Source: Prorocentrum cordatum (lineage: Eukaryota; Sar; Dinophyceae; Prorocentrales; Prorocentraceae). Taken from it: 64,000 nucleotides of DNA. The notes beneath the pieces are model-generated. The model was not told the origin of the DNA. It saw only the letters and a program-made list of their open reading frames with translations, and did not search any database. Made by a program: the position numbers and the translations under genes. Numbering within the stretch: the first letter of the stretch is position 1; every line of letters starts with the position of its first letter. The stretch is taken from positions 124,001-188,000 of the forward strand of contig CAUYUJ010018063.1 in NCBI GenBank assembly GCA_963575745.1, read 5' to 3'. Positions 57,967-64,000 of this stretch are shown in pieces.

Positions 57967-58094
57967 GTCTGAAGCTGAGGAGGTCCAAGCCTCCGATCAT
58001 GAAGGTCCACTGGGCGGCGAACAGAAGGGTATCTAACGCGAACGCCTAGCAGGCTTTCTGTAGTCTTCTCAGGGACACCCACCCCTCTTGTCAC

Positions 58095-58745
58095 ACTTCC
58101 CTGACTGCATCGACTCTACTTCCGGAGGGTCCCTGGGCGGCCATGGCGCCTCCCCGGGGTTCTCCAAGGCTTCCTTGACGGCCCTCGAGGCCCTTGAGAC
58201 GGTCCAAGAGTGAGGCCCGAGTCGGCGAACGATCGTTCAAAGACGTGTAAGATGGCCTCACGCTAGCCCAGGAGGCCTGAAAGACACCCGAAGAGGCCTC
58301 CCCAAAAGGCCACAAGAAACAGCACGTGTTTATTTTCCGTTGGTTTTCGAACGGTGTTGGCTTTCTCGTCTTTCGGCTTTGCGACACTCCAAGGCGACCC
58401 AAGAGGCCCCCAAGACCACCCCAAAACAGCCCAAGAGGCCCCCAAGAGGGCCCCAAGATGGCCTAAGAGAGCCCCAATACTGCCCAAGAGGCGCCCAAGA
58501 CGGCCCAATAGGGCCCTACGACTGCCCAAGAGGGGCCCAAGAGAGGGACCACGAACCGAACATCCGAGCCTTCCGAGGCCCCAAAGAGGCCCCCAGGAGG
58601 CCCAAACGAGGCCTCGAGAGGCCCCAAAACGGCCCCCAAGAGGCTTCAAAACTGCCTCCAGGAGGCACCCGAGATGCCGCCCACGAGATCCAAGTGAACA
58701 TCCCATAGGCTTCACACCCACAACCCAGGCAGGGATGGCGGGTCT
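58095..58745 (+). repeat. F9 element, complete-looking copy
   Basis: Arrays of CCAAGAGGCCCC-type units, core with CGTCTTTCGGCTTTGCGACACTCC, end CACACCCACAACCCAGGCAGGG. Parallel to 19236-19916 throughout. Confidence 0.82.
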
Positions 58746-59287
58746 TGCCCGTGGGCAGCTTGACAGCGGCCCTACGCGGTGACTTTCGCAGGCCGCCAGA
58801 GCGGCACACCCCACCGGAAAGGATGGCACTGGCGCGCGACCTTACGCGGACAGCTTGCGCGCCAGTGTCGGCATAGTCGACCCCGCATTTCTGGCGTCGC
58901 TCACGTAGCGACGGCGTCGGAGCCGCTGTCTGACTCCGCGTGGGTCCTCCAACCTGCAGCGATCGCTGCTTTCCGGCAGGGCGGCTCGTACGACATCGGC
59001 CGATACTGGGCCACTGGCGGCGTTCAACCATGAATGCCCGCGCTGGGGTAATTAGGCCTGAGCTGGATCGAATCGCGAAGTCGGATCGGATCGAGGGCGG
59101 GCGGGTCGGATCAGATCACCAGCGTATCGTCCTGAATCTAATCGACATCGGGTCGCCGCGCCAGACTCTGGCTGGCACCGACCGAAAATGGTGAATCGGT
59201 CAGATCTCGACCTGGATCGGAGTCGCGGCCCCAGCGGGATAATCTAACAGCATTTTGAATCGGATCGCAGGTAGGAGGCCATGGGAC
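58746..59287 (+). repeat. unassigned, with GGATCG-type short repeats at 59040-59270
   Basis: GGATCGAATCG/GGATCGGATC motifs in both orientations. The stretch 58770-58880 has a GCGACCTTACGCGGACAGC block resembling 14955-14980. No gene recognised. Confidence 0.5.
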
Positions 59288-59400
59288 CAGGACCCCCGAC
59301 GTCATGACTTTCTCAAGGCGCCGACCCCCAGAGGTCTGGACCACTTCCCTGGGACCTGGCTTTCATCTCGAGTCTCTCTTTGACGGTTCCGAGAGCGAAG
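59288..59400 (+). mobile_element. F5 repeat, left two-thirds (copy m)
   Basis: CCCCCGACGTCATGACTTTC, CCGACCCCCAGAGGTCTGG and GGGACCTGGCTTTCATC. It ends near GACGGTTCCGAGAGC. Confidence 0.8.
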
Positions 59401-59790
59401 CAGGAGGAACCTAAAGGGCGGGGTACGGGAATGGGGGGCGGAGGAGGGCATGGAGGAAGCAGAGGGGGAGGAGGGAGACGCCGACGGCGCCGACGAGGGA
59501 TCATGGTCAGGGATGCCTGGGCTACACCCTGGCCACTGGCGATCCCCCGGGCAACCCGCGGATCCCACGGGGAGGCGCCGCCGGGTGCGCGCTGGGGGAG
59601 TAGGCGGAGGAGGAGAGTAGCAGCGCCGAGCCAACAGGAAGAGGAGGCGGAGGAGGAGGAGGAGGAGGAGGAGGAGGGGGAGGAGGAGGAGGAGGAGGAG
59701 GAGGAGGAGGAGGAGGAGGAGGAGGAGGAGGAGGGGGAGGAGGGGGAGCGAGGGGGGAGGAGGAGGGGGAGCGAGGAGGGAGGAGGGAGG
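59401..59790 (+). repeat. purine-rich tract with (GGA)n core 59640-59770
   Basis: Almost purine-only on the plus strand in the core. Confidence 0.88.
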
Positions 59791-60139
59791 GGGAGGTCGG
59801 GCAGAGGAGTGGCGGGAGCCGAGACGCGGGCGTCAGCAGTACGCCTCGGCAGAGCCTTGCCGGGCTCCTCCTGGGCCAGAGATCGGTGCACGCGCCCTCC
59901 CGGCCTGGGCAGGAAGGCATAGTACGCAGGAGGTGTGTGTCGCCGTCCTCGTCACCTGCCCGAGGTCCTGCTCCTCCCCCTTACCTCGGCGGTGGACAAG
60001 CCTCCCTTTCGTCAACCACACTCTAGTGGAAACGGCCTAGGACCAAAACCAGCGGACCTGGACCCGCAAAAATGACGGCCGCGACGCCCTCTCGCGAACC
60101 GAAATCGGCCAATGCGCTAATCGGCGTGTCAGGGTGGGA
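59791..60139 (-). other. possible exon remnant, otherwise unassigned
   Basis: On the minus strand CTCTGGCCCAG is followed by EEPGKALPRRTADARVSAPA then TPLPDL before the CT tract. Only an acceptor can be named. Confidence 0.22.
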
Positions 60140-61020
60140 GGTCTTCCTTCCTGATCTTGATGCTTTTCCTCCTACTTCGCTCCTCAGCCTCAGCCTCCTA
60201 CTCCGCCTCCGCTTTGGCCTCCGCCTCAGATTCGCCGTATCCTCCTCCTCTCGTCGTCTTCGTGTTTCGCGTCCTCCTCTTCATATTCCTTCTCGCTACC
60301 CACTTTCTCATCCGCCTTTCCAAACTACTGTATTCCTCCGCATTCCTTGGCCCTCCCCTGCCGTGTCCCACTTATGCTCCCCATTCTATCTCGCTTGTTC
60401 GTCGTCGTCCCCCCTCCTGCTCATCCCCTCCCGGTGTTTTCTCCATCTCTTCCCCTTTCGCCGTCACGCTTTCCTCCACTTCCCGTCCTGCTGGCCTGTC
60501 TTGCTCCTGTCACTTTCCGCTCCTCCCTCCCCGCCTCCACCCTTACTCACTCGGAATACTTGTCTCCCCCATCTCTTTTCCGAGCGTGCGCCTCGCAACG
60601 CGCGTCCCCCATCCACGCATTGCTTCTTACGCACAAGATGGGTCCGACTTGTTGTCCTTGTGTGTTTCCCCATCCGAGCGTTGGCGGTCCCTCCGCTGCA
60701 GGGTGGGCCTCACCTTGAGATGGGGGCTTTGCCTCTGTCCTTCAGAACGGCGCTCCCGTCCCAGCGCTGGCCACTTCTCTGGGCCCGAATCCCTGCTCGC
60801 CGCCGTCGCCCCCCTCCTCTCCCCTCCTCCGCCTTCCCGTGGTCCTCATGTGCTTCCCGCTTCGTCCACTCCCATTCCTGTTGCTGCTGTTCGTGCTCGT
60901 CCTCCTCTGTTCTCCTCCTCCTCCTCCTCATATTCCTCCTGTTCATCCTTCAGCTCATCCGCTACATCCTCCTCCTCCTCTTCGTCCTCCTCTTCCTCCT
61001 TCTTTTATGTACCCAACTCC
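60140..61020 (+). repeat. long pyrimidine-rich tract
   Basis: About 880 bp strongly biased to C and T on the plus strand, with CTCCTCCTC cores at 60240, 60905 and 60970. Leu/Pro/Ser frames of over 300 codons are not called as genes. Confidence 0.8.
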
Positions 61021-61254
61021 CTGCTATTGCTTCCGCATGGCACAGCGGTCTGTTTTGAAGTTCCAGGCCCGCCATGGCACGCGGCTGCAGAGAAGGAGAG
61101 AGAGAGAGAGAGAGAGAGAGAACGAGAGAAGAAGAGGGAGACAACAAGAGAATGCAATCGGAAAGGATGGGCGGGAGGGGTCGGATCTTAGACATGGCGC
61201 GGGCGCGCCCAGCTTCCCCTTCCACCCCTCTCCACTCGGGGATCTTCGGACCAG
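61021..61254 (+). repeat. (GA)n at 61090-61135 and spacer
   Basis: GAGAGAGAGAGAGAGAGAGA run, then unassigned sequence. Confidence 0.8.
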
Positions 61255-61425
61255 ACCCGGGCTAGCCAGGCCTTGCAGAATCCGGGTCAATGCGAAGGAT
61301 CCTGCAACATCGTGCAGGATCCTGCACCCAAACCCGGGTCAATGCGACCCTGTCCCTGCAGGATCCTGCACGATCCGGCGCTCTGGCTGACCCCCGTTTG
61401 CATTGACCCCCGTCTCGAGGCTCCC
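61255..61425 (+). repeat. F14 repeat, copy 2
   Basis: AACCCGGGTCAATGCGA, GGATCCTGCA units and CTGACCCCCGTTTGCATTG. The last 45 bp are nearly identical to 44464-44508. Confidence 0.8.
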
Positions 61426-61439
61426 TCTCCACCTCCCCG

Positions 61440-61560
61440 CCCCTGCCCGGCGCGGGTCATGCCGTCCTGGAGCGACTTGATCTCCTCCTCGCGCCTCTTG
61501 ACCCGGTCCTGTGCCGCGAGGCGCACGGCTTCGGGAACGCGGACGCCACGGACCAGGCGC
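61440..61560 (-). CDS. candidate coiled-coil exon
   Basis: The minus-strand frame reads RGVRVPEAVRLAAQDRVKRR then EEEIKSLQDGMTRAG. Strongly helical and heptad-like. No AG acceptor lies near its start (a (CT)n run precedes it), so the 5' edge is unknown. Confidence 0.35.
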
Positions 61561-61925
61561 GGGAAAAACGACGGAGAGAGAGAGAGAGAGAGAGGGAGGT
61601 GGAGGGAGCACCGAAAAAACGGAGAGGAGATGGAGAGAGGGGGGAAGGAAAGAAGAGACAAGGAAGAGACAGGAGGGGGGGAGAGGGGATGAAGGGAAGG
61701 GAGAATTAAAGAAGGGAAGGCCGGACGAGATCGAGGAGGGGAGGGGGTGGGGGAGGGAGGGGGTAGGCGGATAGGGGTTTGAGAGAGAGGGACGGGGCAG
61801 ATGGAGGGATGGAGGGGGAAAAGGAGGGCGGAGAGGAGGAAGGAAGGGAGGAAGTTGAGAGACTCGGAGAATGAAAGAAGGGAAGGGACAGATGGAGGGA
61901 AGAAGAAAGGATGGGAGACGATTGG
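61561..61925 (+). repeat. purine-rich tract with (GA)n at 61572-61606
   Basis: GAGAGAGAGAG, then GGAGGGGG/GAAGGGA sequence. Confidence 0.85.
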
Positions 61926-62465
61926 GAGACGATTGCCGACCAGTCTGCAAGTCTCACCAGCGGGCAGCTGGGCACAACAGAAATAAAGAATCACCTCATT
62001 GGTGCGGCACTCGCCGATTCTGCTGGGGGGCGTTTGGGGTCCCATCAGGCCCACAAGTCCTACCCATCGGTCGGAAGAAGTAGGTAGAAATGTGAAGTAG
62101 GAAAACATTGAAAGTAGATTGGGTGTCCGCCCGCCCCCTGAAGAGGACGGCAAAGGTGAGGCCACTCGATCATTGAAGTAGGAAGGCGCTCAAAGTAGAT
62201 GAGAATCTGGGACTCCAAAAATACTTACTCTCAAAGACCATCGGGTACCCCTCTTGGACGGAACCTCCAGGTGCTGAATTTTGCCCAGGACCTCTGCACG
62301 GTCCAACGAGCCACGCGGGGCGGAGATGGGCAGGGAGGGCACAGGCAGGGAGGACGGGCAGGCACTCTAAGGTGCGGAAGGGGAGGAGACGGCGCGCCCC
62401 ACAAGCAAGCGCTCGCATGTGGTGGTCGCGCACCACTCCGCTCGTCTTCCTTAGAAGAAGAAAGA
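61926..62465. other. no gene recognised
   Basis: The stretch 62020-62130 has GTAGGAAA(A/G) motifs. CAGGGAGG(G/A) repeats lie near 62330-62355. Nothing coding is supported. Confidence 0.35.
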
Positions 62466-62637
62466 ACGCCATAAACATAAACTTTCGGCGCTCCGTGCGG
62501 ATTTCCCGGATCTGCGCTGGACCGCCCTCCCTGGCGCGCGGAGCGCGCCAGGAGCGGCGCCGGAGGCGCCGCCGGGTGTGCCCATCGCGGATCCAAGAGA
62601 TCCGCGTGGAGCGCCAACTATCTATGTTTATGGCGTT
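62466..62637. mobile_element. foldback element with GC palindromic core
   Basis: The outer arms AACGCCATAAACATAAAC... and the inverted ...CTATGTTTATGGCGTT are followed inward by CGGCGCTCCGTGCGGAT / ATCCGCGTGGAGCGCC. The centre is the palindromic GGCGCGCGGAGCGCGCC and GGCGCCGGAGGCGCC block also found alone at 6548 and 11648. Confidence 0.88.
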
Positions 62638-63479
62638 TTGTTTTCTTCGATTCCTCTTCCGGGCCAACGCGGACACTGCCAACGGAAAGCGAACAGAGTG
62701 CCAACAGCAATTGAACAGAGACACGTGCCCGTGCGTTACATCCCTCGCTGCCTCCCACCTCCCCAACCTCCGCAAACAGCAACACCGACCGATGCTAGCA
62801 GTGCGCTTCCTCGTCCTTCTGCTGCCCCTACCCGTCAAGATAGGCCATAAACAATTCAATATTACTAACTGCAGGCCACCGTCCTCGTACGTGATGCCGG
62901 TGTCCACACAATTCGGCTTAAGCTTCTGCGTCGCGGCAAAGCAACGCACGCCAACAACATATGGTATGATACCCACTTGGCTGCACTAGAAATTTGACAT
63001 TTCAGCTATCGTGCAGTCTTCGTTCTAGCGCCCGCCAGAACCTTCCCGAGCAACACGAATGATGTGCATGTGTGACGCACCCTCGTCTGCATCTCCCCCT
63101 GCGACTGCCTCTGCATATCAGATTCGTCGACCTTGTCCTCCTCTGCCTCCTCATCATATTCCGCCAACCCTCCCTCTGCAACTCGTACGAAACTCACATC
63201 ATGACTCTGACATTCCTCTGCATAAGTCCTCGTCTGCAAATGAAATTGCCGGAACGGCGCCCCTGGAACTGAGGCCATGTGCCATGCATGTGTATCTACG
63301 TACATATATCTTAATACATAGATACATACGATCCAGGGATCTGCACTACTCTCCTCCCCAGAGCTAATGGGATCGGCGATGCCTTCCCTGCTGGATGGTA
63401 CGCCCGTAAGCCTCGCGGAGGCCTTGCGGATGGAATCTCCCCCCGCCCCATGGTCGTGGCCCTGTGGGCGTGGCGTGAT
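62638..63479. other. no convincing gene
   Basis: Both strands are open over 62640-62976 (plus: FRANADTANGKRTECQQQLN; minus: KPNCVDTGITYEDGGLQLVI). With no splice site, start or family to choose by, I leave it unassigned. The frame on either strand runs into the foldback. Confidence 0.3.
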
Positions 63480-63538
63480 GGAGGAGGGTGCCAGTGCCCC
63501 CCGCCCCTCCCCTTGCGGTTGTGGGATGGTGTTGCGGT

Positions 63539-63573
<35 letters not shown>

Positions 63574-63574
63574 T

Positions 63575-63645
<71 letters not shown>

Positions 63646-63760
63646 TGTCGTCCCCCCTCATCCCATCTGGGGGGGGGATTGTGGAGCCCTTGGACCCATC
63701 CCATCTGGGGGGGGGGGGGGCCCTGTGAACTCTCGACCCGTGATGAGATCTGCATGCATA
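63480..63760 (+). repeat. F13 repeat, copy 2, with (CGTCGC)n
   Basis: GGATGGTGTTGCGGTGC, a ~110-bp CGTCGC/GTCGTC run, then CCCCTCATCCCATCTGGGG and a second CCCATCCCATCTGGGG. Confidence 0.8.
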
Positions 63761-64000
63761 TTTCTGACTTACCCTTGTTTCTTAGCGGGGAACGATTCTC
63801 TCTACTATACTCGCTGGTCAAAGCGACTCGGATCCGAGACAGAAGGAGGCGAGGGCTTCACCCCGCCTCGTCAAAGTCACGCCCTGGATGGAAAGGGTAG
63901 GGTGAGCCCAAAGTGGCTCAAGAAGGGAGGGGAGCCAGGGTGACTGCTGAGTGGCACGATGAGGATCGATGAGACCGACACCCCAAACCTCGCTAAGTCA
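63761..64000. other. no gene recognised
   Basis: Unassigned to the window end. Confidence 0.35.

Noticed and set aside
60072-61191. Leu/Pro/Ser-rich frames of 328 and 344 codons
   Set aside because: Pyrimidine-biased tract. Overlapping frames are equally open and no family motif is present.
62866-62885. TACTAACTGCAG as a yeast-like branch point plus acceptor
   Set aside because: The distance from branch A to AG is too short, and dinoflagellates are not known to keep this consensus. The ORF continues through it.

Overview
This window is dinoflagellate nuclear DNA. The strongest single clue is a 22-nt match (20/22) to the dinoflagellate trans-spliced leader at 34559-34580 (minus strand). Supporting clues are introns that fit the reading frame only with GC or GA 5' splice sites, exon/intron boundaries that sit in short direct repeats, very sparse single-exon-sized coding islands in a mass of repeats, and a LINE whose ORF2 carries an APE-type endonuclease, a YIDD reverse transcriptase and an RNase H domain. 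A Suessiales-type genome (Symbiodiniaceae or Polarella) is plausible, but the window cannot decide it. No rRNA, tRNA or CRISPR was recognised. There is one assembly gap (50632-50731).

Recognisable coding sequence is scarce. Best supported are: a multi-exon coiled-coil gene on the minus strand (about 30319 to its stop at 25935); two exons of a second coiled-coil gene (18726-17715, minus); one exon resembling the C-terminal helix of cysteinyl-tRNA synthetase (3961-3820, minus); and an Asp/His-rich gene model on the plus strand (36662-37762). Several isolated candidate exons are at 14143-14268, 25342-25430, 33440-33539, 40704-40820 and 61440-61560. Most very long open frames in the window are trinucleotide or minisatellite arrays read as codons and are not annotated as genes.

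The rest is layered repeats. I define these families from internal comparison. F1 is a ~100-165 bp MITE (ends TTAGGTCGGGC...GCCCGACTTAA) with 16 copies, and most complete copies are flanked by an 8-bp target duplication. F2 is a ~190-200 bp MITE, also with 8-bp duplications. F3 is a ~190 bp element (TCGGGGGCGG ends) with 5-bp duplications. F4 is a hairpin repeat. F5 is a ~180 bp dispersed repeat (CGACGTCGTGATTTTT). F6 is an 83-bp satellite plus a shared flank, present as two inverted copies 13 kb apart. F7, F8, F10-F14 and several foldbacks are smaller families. F9 is a ~650 bp element built of CCAAGAGGCCCC-like units. Nesting is extensive: F1 in F5, F3 in F12, a 2.27 kb element splitting an F2 copy, and an introner-like element in F10.

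The most interesting system is intron birth. In the coiled-coil gene, introns 2 and 6 are copies of one another (family I1). Intron 4 is a copy of an element that sits outside any gene at 44938-45107 (family I2). Two introns are bounded by 11-bp and 14-bp direct repeats, as expected if a transposon duplicated its target and the duplicated target then supplied both splice sites.

From 50733 to 57225 lies a nearly full-length but broken LINE on the minus strand, flanked on both sides by (GGA)n. The last 7 kb (57.2-64 kb) is mainly purine/pyrimidine tracts, repeat families and one large foldback.
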